A DNA stretch of 64,000 nucleotides. It comes from Agrobacterium sp. RAC06 (GTDB lineage Bacteria; Pseudomonadota; Alphaproteobacteria; Rhizobiales; Rhizobiaceae). A program made the position numbers and the translations under genes. Each line of letters opens with the position of its first letter. Positions within the stretch are counted from its first letter, which is position 1. Shown one piece after another: positions 35,271-44,541 of the stretch. Below the pieces are notes generated by a model. It was given only the letters and a program-made list of their open reading frames with translations, made no database searches and was not told the origin of the DNA. The stretch lies in NCBI RefSeq assembly GCF_001713475.1, contig NZ_CP016500.1, positions 1-64,000 on the forward strand. The letters run 5' to 3'.

Positions 35271-35421
35271 CACGTCGATCTTAAATCCGTCGAGCTGACG
35301 GTCGCGCCGACGCTGGTCCGGGCGTGGCGTGTGCCGGCTCCCACGGACAGGCGGCGCTAACCCTTTACCCCAAAATGAGATGCGCCATCGTTGCCCACGA
35401 CTCTTTTCGATAGGACCTGCG

Positions 35422-36102
35422 ATGCATGAATGGAAATCACTGACCCGGCCGACTTGGGCAGAACTGGGTGTCGGAATTACATGCTTTCAGTTCGTTCTCG
35501 TTCTGGTGGCACTTGCAGTTGGCGGCCTGGCGTCCGGCGAACCTGTATGGCAAGGCGTTATCGGTTCATATGGCGGAGGGGTGGCAGGCCTCGTCGGATT
35601 TGCAGTCGCCTATCTGATGCGGCGCCGTGAATGGTCGGCATATGGCATTACATCGAGCGGCCTGCATTGGTTTGCGATCGCTGCGGCTTTGGCGGTTTTT
35701 GGCTACGTGATCAGTCTGATCTTTCTCTACGGCCTCGCAGAGTTGTCCGGAAGCAGCGGCAACGATCCTCAGGCGATACTCCATGCCGCAGCGCGGGGCG
35801 GTGTCCTACCCTTCGTGCTCTCGTTTGCTGGCGGCGCCATGCTGACCCCTTTAGGAGAGGAGCTCCTGTTTCGAGGCGTCATCGCGAATGCGCTCAATCG
35901 TTATGGCGCATGGGCAGGCGTCGGCCTGAGCTCGCTGATATTTGGCATCGCCCATGGTGTAGGGGTAATCCTGCCCATCGCGATTTTCATGGGCTTAATG
36001 TGCGGCATCCTATTGCGAATGTCAGGTTCGGTTTGGCCATGCGTGGTTCTTCATGCAATCTACAACGGCCTACACAGTGTCGGCTCAGCGCTCTCTGGCT
36101 AG
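35422..36102 (+). CDS. CPBP-family intramembrane metalloprotease
   Basis: The 226-residue protein has several membrane helices and the CPBP/Abi motifs: EELLFRGV (Glu-Glu...Arg) preceded by LTPLG, and a downstream FGIAHGVGV with the metal-binding His, followed by LHAIYNG. Such enzymes cleave within membranes (CAAX-processing-like) or are linked to bacteriocin immunity. I start at ATG 35422; a longer frame from 35329 lacks coding character. It converges on the two-component genes. Confidence 0.87.
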   Translation: MHEWKSLTRPTWAELGVGITCFQFVLVLVALAVGGLASGEPVWQGVIGSYGGGVAGLVGFAVAYLMRRREWSAYGITSSGLHWFAIAAALAVFGYVISLIFLYGLAELSGSSGNDPQAILHAAARGGVLPFVLSFAGGAMLTPLGEELLFRGVIANALNRYGAWAGVGLSSLIFGIAHGVGVILPIAIFMGLMCGILLRMSGSVWPCVVLHAIYNGLHSVGSALSG

Positions 36103-36176
36103 TTCCAAAGGCTGCAATGACGTTATGCGTTACCCGCGCAGCTTCGCAGATCAGCCAAATGACTCTTTGGTCGCCT

Positions 36177-37493
36177 TTACACTCCCGATAATTGAACGCG
36201 GATCAGAGCACCCCCTCTCGAGCCCTCCCTGATTTGTACCCGGCCCCTGTGTCGAGAGATTATCTCTTTCACGAGGTTCAGGCCGAGACCGCTGCCCGTC
36301 TGTCGAGGACGCAATCGATGAAATGGCTCAAATACACTCTCCCGCTCGTCAGGGGGGATCCCAGGCCCATCATCTTCCACCTCGAAGTTGGGTCCGTCGA
36401 CCCTGACGGTAACGGATCGACCTCCATGATCGACGGCGTTCTGGACCAAGTTCATGATCACGCGCTCAAGCGCTCCTCGATCCCCGTAACAATCTCCACT
36501 CCGCACCACCTGAACCTCGATTGTTCCGCCTTTAGAGATCACAAGCGGAGCAAGTTCGCCGACCACATTTCTGACAAGGGATGAAAGGTCGAGCTTTTTG
36601 AAGTGCGTGTCGTCTTGGAGCCGCTCAAGGTCGAGGAGCTGCTCGGTCAGGGTTGCCAGCCGGTATACATCTTGGCCGAGTTCTTGAACTGGCTGATGTG
36701 TCGAGCTTTCGATCTTGCTTTGCAGTATGGCAATGGGTGTACGCAGTTCATGCGACGCTGAAGCGATGAAGCGCCGTTGGCGCTCATACCCATCATCAAG
36801 CCTAGCGAGCGCTTGGTTTACGGCTCTGATTAAGGGCAGGATTTCGCGTGGCACATCCTGAATGTTCAGTCGGCGACCCCGACTGTCGATGTCAATCCCT
36901 TCAGTCTCGCGCGCTACTCTAACCACGCCGCTCAGTGAACGCTTCACTATCCAAGGTGTTACAATCAGCGATGTTAGTACCAGCATCAGGAAAATGGGAA
37001 TTGCAATGGTGTTGGTAGCCATCAACACGATAAAGCTGAGTTCTGAAAGTGCTCCATGTTCGAGGATTGTAAGCTCTCCGATATCGGTCTGTTCTCTGCG
37101 AACCACAGCCGCCAGTTCGTATGGAGGTGTACTGTCACGCATATGAGCATAAGAGAGATCACTCAAGCGACCGACAAATGACTGATAGAACGGTGGGATC
37201 TCTCCAAGCGACACGCTCTGGCCATGGCTATCTTCAGCCACGAACCAAAGAGTAGGCGTTTCAGTGCGCATCTGCTCGAGTTCGGGTGTCATCATCACAA
37301 CGAGCCGGCCGGTCTGGTCTCGCTCTATGGCGCGGGCGATCGCCGACGTGATCTGCTCATCGGTATACGGTCCGCCGCTGTCGATCCGGAGTGCTACGGA
37401 GACCAGAACTGCAAAGGCGACAATCAGGGTCGCAAAGTGAAACACCAGTGGGTAGACGACCAGGGCTCGCTTGAGTGACCTCGGCTTCTTCAC
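36177..37493 (-). CDS. Sensor histidine kinase
   Basis: The 438-residue membrane kinase has TM1 at about residues 15-35, a periplasmic sensor domain of ~115 residues, and TM2 at about 150-185. It then has a linker, the H-box SASHELRTPI, N-box NLVQNAVDHG, and ATP-lid motifs EDDGPGIPP and TGSGLGLNLV. It overlaps the upstream response-regulator gene by 4 nt, so the pair is co-translated. No cofactor-binding motif is seen in the sensor domain; the stimulus is unknown. Confidence 0.92.
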   Translation of the reverse strand: MKKPRSLKRALVVYPLVFHFATLIVAFAVLVSVALRIDSGGPYTDEQITSAIARAIERDQTGRLVVMMTPELEQMRTETPTLWFVAEDSHGQSVSLGEIPPFYQSFVGRLSDLSYAHMRDSTPPYELAAVVRREQTDIGELTILEHGALSELSFIVLMATNTIAIPIFLMLVLTSLIVTPWIVKRSLSGVVRVARETEGIDIDSRGRRLNIQDVPREILPLIRAVNQALARLDDGYERQRRFIASASHELRTPIAILQSKIESSTHQPVQELGQDVYRLATLTEQLLDLERLQDDTHFKKLDLSSLVRNVVGELAPLVISKGGTIEVQVVRSGDCYGDRGALERVIMNLVQNAVDHGGRSVTVRVDGPNFEVEDDGPGIPPDERESVFEPFHRLRPRQTGSGLGLNLVKEIISRHRGRVQIREGSRGGALIRVQLSGV

Positions 37494-38164
37494 GCTGTCT
37501 CACGGAGCAGATATCCGACCCCTCTGATCGCGTGGATCTCAATACCTGCGTCCGAGCCTCGCAGTCGTCGACGCAGCCGCGATATGTGCGAGTCCAAAGT
37601 GTTCGACTGAATTTCGTCATCAAAGGCAAAGACAGCCTGTTCCAGAGACTCTCGCAGGACCGTCCTGCCGCGGCGTTTCATAAGAGTTGCCAGCACCCGC
37701 AGTTCGCGCCGCGGAAGATCGATGCGTGCGCCGTTCACTTTGACCTCCTCATTGGACAAGTCGAAAACAACTGATCCAGCCCTGATCTCCTCGCCTTGTA
37801 GCTCAGCTGGGCGGCGGCGAACCGCCCTTATGCGTGCAAGCATTTCATCGATCGAGAACGGCTTTACAAGATAGTCATCGGCGCCCTCATCAAGGCCCGC
37901 CACACGGTCTTCGACGGCACCCCGCGCGCTGAGGACGATGATATGAATTCCGGGATTGCGTGAGCGCAGAACAGGCACGAGGGCCAGACCTTCTCCGTCC
38001 GGTAACGTCCTGTCGAGGAGAACGAGATCAAACTCAGCCATTGCTGCCGCTTCCCGTGCTTCGGCCACGCCGCCCACCTGATCAACGATAAAGCGCTCCT
38101 TGCGCAAGACGAAGGACAAAGTGTCTGCAAGCCGAGCTTCGTCTTCAACGAGGAGTACTCTCAT
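37490..38164 (-). CDS. OmpR/PhoB-family response regulator
   Basis: The 224-residue regulator has a receiver domain (VLLVEDEARLADTL; phospho-acceptor Asp in LVLLDRTLPDG; switch Lys in DDYLVKPFS) and a C-terminal winged helix (LPRRELRVLATLMKRRGRTV; SHISRLRRRL; RGVGYLL). It is the first gene of the two-component operon, followed by the kinase. Target genes are not evident; the CPBP protease and alpha/beta hydrolase are neighbours but on separate transcripts. Confidence 0.93.
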   Translation of the reverse strand: MRVLLVEDEARLADTLSFVLRKERFIVDQVGGVAEAREAAAMAEFDLVLLDRTLPDGEGLALVPVLRSRNPGIHIIVLSARGAVEDRVAGLDEGADDYLVKPFSIDEMLARIRAVRRRPAELQGEEIRAGSVVFDLSNEEVKVNGARIDLPRRELRVLATLMKRRGRTVLRESLEQAVFAFDDEIQSNTLDSHISRLRRRLRGSDAGIEIHAIRGVGYLLRETA

Positions 38165-38361
38165 GAAATCCTCCGTAAACTTCCTAAGCGCTGCCCCCCA
38201 GGAGACGAGCTCCGACCCGTAGTTTCAGGTCTTTTGTCTGGAGTCCGTCGAGCGCCCGCAGGTTGACCGGATAAGTGGCGTCTAAGGGGTGAAGACCGCT
38301 GAGTTGAATCTGTGTCCGTGTTAGGCAACCGTCCGGTCGTCTCGGATCTACAGCTTCACTC

Positions 38362-39300
38362 TCAACGAGATTTGACGAAGGCGCTTACGGTCTCCACCAC
38401 TTCTGGCACCAATGGCAAATTTCCATCAAAATAGGTCGCGATATTGGCGTCTCGATCAACAGAGCTAACCCGCTTCAGGACATGGTTGGTATCCGGAAGG
38501 GTAACCAATGTCGAATTTGGCGCGGCATTTTTTAGCCGCTCGGCATCGGCAACCGACACTTGAAGGTCACGCTGACCCTGGACGATAAGGATTGGCTTGT
38601 CGATCTTGCTCGCCAAATCCGCAGGGTCTAGCGAGAATGCGCTGATCAGAAATCCTTGCACGTTGGCACTGAAAAGTGGGGCAAGTTCTGGCGGAATCCT
38701 CGCCTCATTCACGCGCCGCCCTCCCGTTAATTCGTCGATCGCATGATCAGCCGCATCAATTAGAGGCGCCATGGCTGGGTTAGCGCGCAGCTGTTCCTTG
38801 AGGATCTCTCCGAGGGGTCGGCCTGGTGTTGCAACAAGGATCACGCCGGAGACATTCTCCAGTGCCTTAGCAGCTGCCAGTGCCACCAAGCCGCCCTCGC
38901 TATGGCCAAGCAGCCAGACGCGCTCAGCTCCGGTTCGAGAACGGATTACTTCGATCCAGGCCCTTGTATCTCGAACATAATCGTCGATTGTCGCTGCGTT
39001 TGGATCATCCACGGCAGTCTGGCTGCCGAACATACCCCGCTTGTCGATACGGACACTACCAATTCCGTGCCCAGCCAGGTCTTCGGCCAGCAATCGGTAG
39101 GGTGCCGCGCGCACCCCGTGCGGATTGTTTCCGTCCCGATCTGTTGGACCGGAGCCAGGTATAATCAGCACGGTCGGCGCATCAATCGCTGTATGCACCA
39201 TCGTTCCGCGTAGTGGGCCATCGGGGCCCGGCGCTTCAACCTCGGTCACCTGTGCTTGGGTGCTAGGGGCAATTCTTGCCTCGATCGTTGCAGATATCAT
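38362..39300 (-). CDS. Alpha/beta hydrolase
   Basis: The 312-residue protein is an alpha/beta-hydrolase with oxyanion segment IIPGSGPTDRDGNN, nucleophile elbow LGHSEGGLVA, acid in VQGQRDLQVS and His in PDTNHVLK. This looks like a soluble, cytoplasmic esterase of the YtmA/dienelactone-like group. The start at 39300 has GGGAG upstream; a longer frame to 39444 would overlap the next gene and is unlikely. It follows the CMD-family gene by 76 bp, so the two are probably co-transcribed. The substrate is unknown. Confidence 0.85.
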   Translation of the reverse strand: MISATIEARIAPSTQAQVTEVEAPGPDGPLRGTMVHTAIDAPTVLIIPGSGPTDRDGNNPHGVRAAPYRLLAEDLAGHGIGSVRIDKRGMFGSQTAVDDPNAATIDDYVRDTRAWIEVIRSRTGAERVWLLGHSEGGLVALAAAKALENVSGVILVATPGRPLGEILKEQLRANPAMAPLIDAADHAIDELTGGRRVNEARIPPELAPLFSANVQGFLISAFSLDPADLASKIDKPILIVQGQRDLQVSVADAERLKNAAPNSTLVTLPDTNHVLKRVSSVDRDANIATYFDGNLPLVPEVVETVSAFVKSR

Positions 39301-39376
39301 TTGCTCCCTCTTAGTAATGAATGCTCCCGGTAGTTGGTGCCGACCTGACGTGGCATTTCGAAGGTGAGATAGCAAA

Positions 39377-39880
39377 TTAAGGCGTCGGCGCGATTTCGCT
39401 CTCGCAGGTAGCAACACTACAGGTAGCCTGCGCTCGTTCGTCAAAGAGCCTTGCTAATGCCTGCGACGCGACAATCGCTCTCGGAAAGCCGGCGGGCACG
39501 GTGATCATATAGGCAATTTCCTTCAACTCATCCTCCGTCACGCCGATGTTCAAGGCGTAACGAGCGTGTACTGTCATCAGGTCAGTCATGCCCATGGCGG
39601 CGAACGTGGCAACTGCTGCCAGCTGTCTCGTACGGTCGTCGAGACCTGGCCGCGACCATACATCACCGAGCGGATAGGCCTCGGTCGCCTCCGCTAAAAA
39701 TGGAAACTCTCTCCGCATGTTTTCCAGGTTGTTTTGCGGTATGCCATTGTTCAGCTTGCTGACGACGGCCGTCCCTTTGGCGCGACGTTCCTCAACAGTG
39801 TGGGCAAGGGCTGGATACGCCACAGCAAGGACCGTCACGGTTCCAAATGCTGCAAGGGACAACCGGATGACGTCAGGCAT
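39377..39880 (-). CDS. Carboxymuconolactone decarboxylase-family protein, exported
   Basis: The 167-residue protein has a signal peptide (LSLAAFGTVTVLAVAYPALA) and a single CMD domain (LDDRTRQLAAVATFAAMGMT; ALNIGVTEDELKEIAYMITV; AGFPRAIVASQALARLF). The CxxC pair of peroxidase-type AhpD is absent in the domain; two Cys occur only in the tail (ATCSVATC). It resembles the periplasmic CMD proteins that often accompany small hydrolases and redox proteins in rhizobia. Activity cannot be assigned. Confidence 0.82.
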   Translation of the reverse strand: MPDVIRLSLAAFGTVTVLAVAYPALAHTVEERRAKGTAVVSKLNNGIPQNNLENMRREFPFLAEATEAYPLGDVWSRPGLDDRTRQLAAVATFAAMGMTDLMTVHARYALNIGVTEDELKEIAYMITVPAGFPRAIVASQALARLFDERAQATCSVATCESEIAPTP

Positions 39881-39989
39881 TTCAGCTCTCCTATGAGTCG
39901 TGTTTGATTTGAGGTGCAGACTTGCGTGTCCAGCAAGGCAGGCATTGTGAGAGCAGCGCAGAAGAGGCTCTCCCTGGGGCCCCTGGACG

Positions 39990-40352
39990 TCATTGGCGTC
40001 GCAAGATCATTCCGGCATGGTGAAGTGTCTTCTCGTCGACAAAAACCCCATCGGCGGTAAAGCCGGTGTCATCCCAGTAATCGATGTGGTTCCCGGTGAC
40101 GACATAACGGCCCTGATAAGCACTTTGACGACTGCCGCGGGCTTCGTCGTAGCGGCCATTTGGTAGGAGTTCGTGGCGGATATGACCGTCGTCGGTGACC
40201 CACATCCCGACATAAGGGTGGTTCTGATGTTGGGGGCTGCTAGTTGATTGGGTGGGCATTTCATTCTCTGCTTTTGCGTTTTGAGCCAGTGCGCCGAAAG
40301 CGGCGGCAGCGGCAATGATTGCGAGGACAATAACCGGTAGGAAATTTTTCAT
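39990..40352 (-). CDS. Atu4866-family protein, exported
   Basis: The 120-residue protein begins with a hydrophobic signal (FLPVIVLAIIAAAAAFGALA) and then matches the Atu4866 family seen in Agrobacterium and relatives: HPYVGMWVTDDGHIRHELLP, GRYDEARGSRQSAYQGRYVV and HIDYWDDTGFTADG. The fold is a small beta-barrel in related structures as I recall, with no known function. It lies between the CMD gene and an SDR gene on the same strand. Confidence 0.82.
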   Translation of the reverse strand: MKNFLPVIVLAIIAAAAAFGALAQNAKAENEMPTQSTSSPQHQNHPYVGMWVTDDGHIRHELLPNGRYDEARGSRQSAYQGRYVVTGNHIDYWDDTGFTADGVFVDEKTLHHAGMILRRQ

Positions 40353-40398
40353 GACGTAGCCTCCGCAGGGTTGATGTCACCGTGCCTTACGCTGCTGC

Positions 40399-41121
40399 TC
40401 AGAATGGTGTCCGGGTCGGCCGGACCACCATTTCGTTCACGTCGACATCTTCGGGCTGCTCAACCGCAAAGCGCACGGCGCGGCCGATCGCATCCGGGGT
40501 AAGCGCAATGGCGCGATAGGACTTCATCGCTTCAGCCGCCACCGGGTCGGTGATGGTGTTTGCAAGCTCACTTTCCACGACACCTGGATGTATACAGGTG
40601 ACGCGCAGCTTTTCGTTTTCCTGGCGAAGCCCATCGGAAATCGCGCGGACAGCGAATTTTGTCGCGCAATATACGGCCGCGGTCGGCGATACGGACAGGG
40701 CGCCGATAGAAGCAATGTTGATGATATGTCCGGAACCGCGTGCGTTCATCTCCGGAAGCACCGCGGCAATGCCGTAGAGTACGCCCTTGATGTTGACGTC
40801 CACCATTCTATCCCATTCGTCGACCTTCAATGACGACATGAGCGACAGAGGCATAACGCCAGCGTTGTTCACCAGCACATCGATGCGGCCGAATTCCTGG
40901 CGTGCTTCATCTGCGAAAGCTGCGACCTCAGCACGATTGGTCACATCGACCCTGCAGGTCTTGACCTTGCCACCCGCCCACCGAATTTCTTTTGCAACGT
41001 CCTCAAGGCGGTCAGTGCGACGCGCGCCGAGTACGACGGTCGCGCCTGCCCGAGCAAGTTCGCGGGCAATCCCGACGCCGATGCCACTGGATGCGCCGGT
41101 GATGAGAACAACCTTGTCCAT
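40399..41121 (-). CDS. Short-chain dehydrogenase/reductase
   Basis: The 240-residue classical SDR has the cofactor motif GASSGIGVGIA, NNAGVMPLS, catalytic Ser near INIASIGALS, and Tyr-x3-Lys in VYCATKFA. The basic residue set after strand 2 (ARRTDRL) suggests NADP(H) preference. I start at ATG 41121 rather than an upstream 41154. It is divergent from a LysR gene (103 bp), which probably controls it. The substrate is unknown. Confidence 0.9.
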   Translation of the reverse strand: MDKVVLITGASSGIGVGIARELARAGATVVLGARRTDRLEDVAKEIRWAGGKVKTCRVDVTNRAEVAAFADEARQEFGRIDVLVNNAGVMPLSLMSSLKVDEWDRMVDVNIKGVLYGIAAVLPEMNARGSGHIINIASIGALSVSPTAAVYCATKFAVRAISDGLRQENEKLRVTCIHPGVVESELANTITDPVAAEAMKSYRAIALTPDAIGRAVRFAVEQPEDVDVNEMVVRPTRTPF

Positions 41122-41172
41122 GACTTTTCTCTCTCGCTGTTGAATGTTGAACATGAGAATAGACTTGGGGTA

Positions 41173-41184
41173 TTGTCGCGATAA
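41173..41184. promoter_or_regulatory. LysR-type box candidate
   Basis: TTGTCGCGATAA in the SDR/LysR gap is a 12-bp palindrome with one mismatched pair, at a typical position for a LysR autoregulatory site 41 bp before the LysR start. Confidence 0.35.
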
Positions 41185-41224
41185 GCCGCTTTCTGTTTAA
41201 CTCAGAGGGAAGAAAAACTAACCA

Positions 41225-42115
41225 ATGCCGCCAGACCTGAACGCGCTTGCTGTCTTTGCCCTGGTCGCAGAAGAGCGCAGTTTTCGCGCCGCAGCAGACC
41301 GCATGGGCGTGACGCGTTCAGCCGTCAGTCAGACGATCCGTAAGCTGGAAGAGACACTCGGTATCGCGCTTGTTAATCGCACAACCCGTAGCGTCGCGCT
41401 GACGGAAGCGGGCGAGAGACTGTATGCCGAGGCCGCGCCGGCCTTGGCTGAGGTGCAAGGCGCGCTGGAGGGTGCGGCAAATCTGAGCGCAACTCCGCGG
41501 GGACGGCTTAATCTTGCGGTGTCATCGATCGCCGAAAGTTTTCTTTCCGGCCCGCGCCTCGCTACCTTCTTGGATCAGAACCCGGATGTGAAATTGCACA
41601 TCACCGTTACCGACGATGAGTTCGACATCGTTGCGCAGGGGTATGATGCCGGCGTGAGGCTGGGAGAGGTGATCGCCCAAGATATGATCGCAGTGCCGGT
41701 CTCAGGTGAGCAACGTCAACTCGCTGTGGCATCGCCCGCATATCTTGAGCGTCACGGGACACCTCAGCATCCAAGCGAGCTTGCAGGCCGCCGTTGCATC
41801 GGTTGGCGCCGGTCGGCGAATATTGCGCCCTATCGGTGGGAGTTCTCAAAGAATGGGCGAGATTTTTCGGTAACGGTGGCGGATACGTTCACGACAACCG
41901 ACATGGCGCTGATGATAAAGCTCGCGGTCGCTGATGCGGGCATCAGTTTCGGCATGGAAGATAGCTTTCGACCGGCGATCAGCCGCGGTGAGCTCGTTCC
42001 AGTTCTAGAAGATTTCTGTCCGTATTTTCCTGGTTTCTATCTTTATTACCCCAGCCGACGCAATATGGCGCCGAAGCTTAGGGCCCTGGTCGAGCATCTT
42101 CGTAGCTCCCGCTGA
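41225..42115 (+). CDS. LysR-family transcriptional regulator
   Basis: The 296-residue regulator has helix-turn-helix RSFRAAADRMGVTRSAVSQT and a LysR substrate-binding domain (about 90-295). It belongs to the group that sits divergent to SDR or other oxidoreductase genes. The divergent SDR at 40399-41121 is the likely target. It converges on an AraC gene; an AT-rich inverted repeat lies between the two stops. Confidence 0.9.
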   Translation: MPPDLNALAVFALVAEERSFRAAADRMGVTRSAVSQTIRKLEETLGIALVNRTTRSVALTEAGERLYAEAAPALAEVQGALEGAANLSATPRGRLNLAVSSIAESFLSGPRLATFLDQNPDVKLHITVTDDEFDIVAQGYDAGVRLGEVIAQDMIAVPVSGEQRQLAVASPAYLERHGTPQHPSELAGRRCIGWRRSANIAPYRWEFSKNGRDFSVTVADTFTTTDMALMIKLAVADAGISFGMEDSFRPAISRGELVPVLEDFCPYFPGFYLYYPSRRNMAPKLRALVEHLRSSR

Positions 42116-42124
42116 GTGACATGT

Positions 42125-42146
42125 TGATATCAAATGTCAGATATCA
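42125..42146. terminator. AT-rich hairpin between converging LysR and AraC genes
   Basis: TGATATC and GATATCA (7-bp arms, 8-nt loop) are followed by TTTC on the plus side. It is a possible weak terminator for the LysR transcript. Confidence 0.3.
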
Positions 42147-42245
42147 TTTCTCCGGTCGAACGAATTGCCTCGAAGCGTTGGCTACCGTAGCTCTCGCTAC
42201 AGCTACCGACGTCCCGCAAAAAACAGTCTTCAAACAAGCAATGGG

Positions 42246-43163
42246 TCAATCTCCAGACTGGACCGACCGTCTGAGGCTGACAATGCTAGAGATAGGAGGC
42301 TGGCCGAATTCGCGACGATACTCGCGACTGAATTGAGCAGGACTTTCGTAACCGACATCATACGCCGCAGATGCCGCGTCGAGGCCGGTTACAATCATCA
42401 GGCGGCGCGCTTCGTTGAGTTGTAAATGCTTGCGATACTGAACCGGGCTCATGTCGGTTATGGCTTTGAAGTGCCGATGAAAGGTCGACACGCCCATGCG
42501 AGCAATCTCGGCCAGATCATCTGTTGATCGGCGCTCACGAAAGTTTTGCCTGAGCCAGTCCAACACCCGGACAATCCCGCTGGAGGCTCCTTCCATCGAC
42601 GCCAGGGCAACGAGGCGTGAACCGACGGAGCTCGTGATCAAGCGATAAATGATTTCTCGTTGTATGGGCTCAGCAAAGAGCGAAATTTCGTTCGGCCGCT
42701 CTGTCAACCGGCACAGACGGAACAATGCTTCGAGAAGATCAGGGGTCACAGTTGCGCTGGCTATGCCGAGAGGCGTCGCCTCCCCAAGCTTCTTGCGCTT
42801 GATCTCCGAGGTTAAGGTGCGAACAACGCTGAGATCTATCCGGAGCAAGGTTCCAAGATACGGCTCGGTCGGACTAGCATGCGTGACCCAGGCCGTCACT
42901 GGAAGGTCGATTGACGTGAGGAGGAAGTGCGTGAAGCCATAGTCATAGGTGTTGCTGCCAAGGACAACACGCTTTCTGCCTGTAATGACCAGCGACAGAC
43001 TCGCTTCCATCATTCCGACATGAGGGGCTGTCGGTGACAGATGACGGTGGAAAGTAAGCCCGGGAACCTGCGAGTCGGTCGCGCCCTCGCTCGGTGCCCA
43101 GCGCTTGAAACCGTCTACCAGAGATTGCTGCAAATGCTCGATCATCTTCTTAGATGGTTCCAT
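42246..43163 (-). CDS. AraC-family regulator (YqhC-like)
   Basis: The 305-residue protein has an AraC_N domain (about 20-190) and a C-terminal double helix-turn-helix (DDLAEIARMGVSTFHRHFKA; SAAYDVGYESPAQFSREYRR). Members of this group, such as YqhC, activate adjacent aldehyde reductase genes. Here the divergent neighbour is an aldo-keto reductase 191 bp away, a very similar arrangement. Effectors are probably aldehydes or other electrophiles by analogy. Confidence 0.9.
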   Translation of the reverse strand: MEPSKKMIEHLQQSLVDGFKRWAPSEGATDSQVPGLTFHRHLSPTAPHVGMMEASLSLVITGRKRVVLGSNTYDYGFTHFLLTSIDLPVTAWVTHASPTEPYLGTLLRIDLSVVRTLTSEIKRKKLGEATPLGIASATVTPDLLEALFRLCRLTERPNEISLFAEPIQREIIYRLITSSVGSRLVALASMEGASSGIVRVLDWLRQNFRERRSTDDLAEIARMGVSTFHRHFKAITDMSPVQYRKHLQLNEARRLMIVTGLDAASAAYDVGYESPAQFSREYRREFGQPPISSIVSLRRSVQSGD

Positions 43164-43354
43164 GGCCGTTGTACCGAGCTCTTTCGGTTAGAGGATCATT
43201 GGCTAGGGCACCCGCTCACGTCGGACAATCAGAAAATCATTGAGGAGAGAGGATCGTGCAATCATGCGAGTGAAACGTGCTACTGCTCCCTCATCCCGCA
43301 CAAGTAGTTTCTTCAGGGGCGCGCAAACTGCTGCTGGCCCCGAGGAGAGATTAG

Positions 43355-44437
43355 ATGCGCTATAATAAGTTGGGACGTACGGGCTTGCTTGTGTCTGAGT
43401 TGAGCCTCGGCACGATGACATTCGGGAAGAGCCAATGGGGTGCGATTGGCGGGGTAGATCAGACTGGCGCCGAGCAGATTATTCGGTGCGGGTTGGATGC
43501 AGGCGTGAACCTGCTCGACACAGCGGATGTTTATTCGAACGGTCAGTCTGAAGAAATCACCGGCTTCGCTCTTCGTAACCTGGGAGTACGAAGGCACGAC
43601 GTTTTGGTTTCGACCAAGACATTTGGACAAGCGAGTGGCGGGCAAAATGACCGCGGATCGTCACGAGCGCATATTCTGGATAGCCTTCACGCCAGTCTCA
43701 AGCGCATGAAGCTCGATTACGTCGACCTTTACCAGCTGCATGGCTTTGATCCACTGACCCCAATGGAAGAAAGCTTGCGTGCGCTCGATCACCTCGTGCG
43801 CCAGGGCGCGGTACGCTATATTGGCGTTTCGAACTGGGCTGCGTGGCAGATCGCACAGGCCATGGGAGTGACCGAGCGCCTCGGGCTCTCTCCACTCTCC
43901 AGCCTGCAGGCCTACTATTCGCTGGCCGGGCGGGAAATCGAGCATGAAATCGGCCCCCTCGTTTCGGCCACCGGATTGGGGCTTGTCTGTTGGAGCCCAT
44001 TGGCAGGGGGAATGTTGAGTGGCAAGTTCGATCGGGACTCCGAGGGTGACAAGCAGGCTCGTCGAGCCACGACGCCTTTTCCGCCTCTCGATCTCGACCG
44101 CACCTATGACCTCATCGACGAGCTGCGCAGCATTGCGGCTCCGCATGACGCATCGCCAGCCCAGATTGCATTGGCGTGGCTGCTCCACCGCAAGACCGTC
44201 TCGACGGTATTGCTCGGCGCGAAGAGGCTAGAGCAGCTGGAAGATAATCTCGGCGCGACGACGATCGAGCTGAAGCAGTCTGATCTTGACCGACTTGACG
44301 CAGTGAGCAAGCTCGCTTCGATCTATCCGCAGTGGATGCAAGAGGTTTTCGATGGCGGACGGAGTGAGCAGATCGCCTCGTTAGGTCAGCGTAATCGTCT
44401 GTCACTCGGTAACAGAAGTTTCCAGAGAGAAGTTTAG
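43355..44437 (+). CDS. Aldo/keto reductase
   Basis: The 360-residue TIM-barrel oxidoreductase has catalytic residues visible as Asp/Tyr in DTADVYSNGQSE, Lys in VSTKTFG and His in YQLHGFDPLT, with the NADP-binding loop near GVSNWAAWQ and LLGAKRLEQL. It should reduce aldehydes or ketones with NADPH. It is divergent from an AraC gene that probably activates it, and is followed by a 7-bp hairpin (44496-44518). Confidence 0.93.
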   Translation: MRYNKLGRTGLLVSELSLGTMTFGKSQWGAIGGVDQTGAEQIIRCGLDAGVNLLDTADVYSNGQSEEITGFALRNLGVRRHDVLVSTKTFGQASGGQNDRGSSRAHILDSLHASLKRMKLDYVDLYQLHGFDPLTPMEESLRALDHLVRQGAVRYIGVSNWAAWQIAQAMGVTERLGLSPLSSLQAYYSLAGREIEHEIGPLVSATGLGLVCWSPLAGGMLSGKFDRDSEGDKQARRATTPFPPLDLDRTYDLIDELRSIAAPHDASPAQIALAWLLHRKTVSTVLLGAKRLEQLEDNLGATTIELKQSDLDRLDAVSKLASIYPQWMQEVFDGGRSEQIASLGQRNRLSLGNRSFQREV

Positions 44438-44495
44438 TTGGACGGCCCAAAACCGGGCGATGCAGTCAATTGACAATGTATTGGGAGCATTGCGA

Positions 44496-44518
44496 GCGAC
44501 GTAGCAATCGGACGTCGC
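44496..44518. terminator. Hairpin between converging aldo-keto reductase and NmrA-like genes
   Basis: GCGACGT (44496-44502) and ACGTCGC (44512-44518) form a 7-bp stem with a 9-nt loop, 58 nt after the reductase stop, followed by GGGCCTTT on the plus strand. It is possibly a shared terminator. Confidence 0.4.
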
Positions 44519-44541
44519 GGGCCTTTGATCGATCAACACGA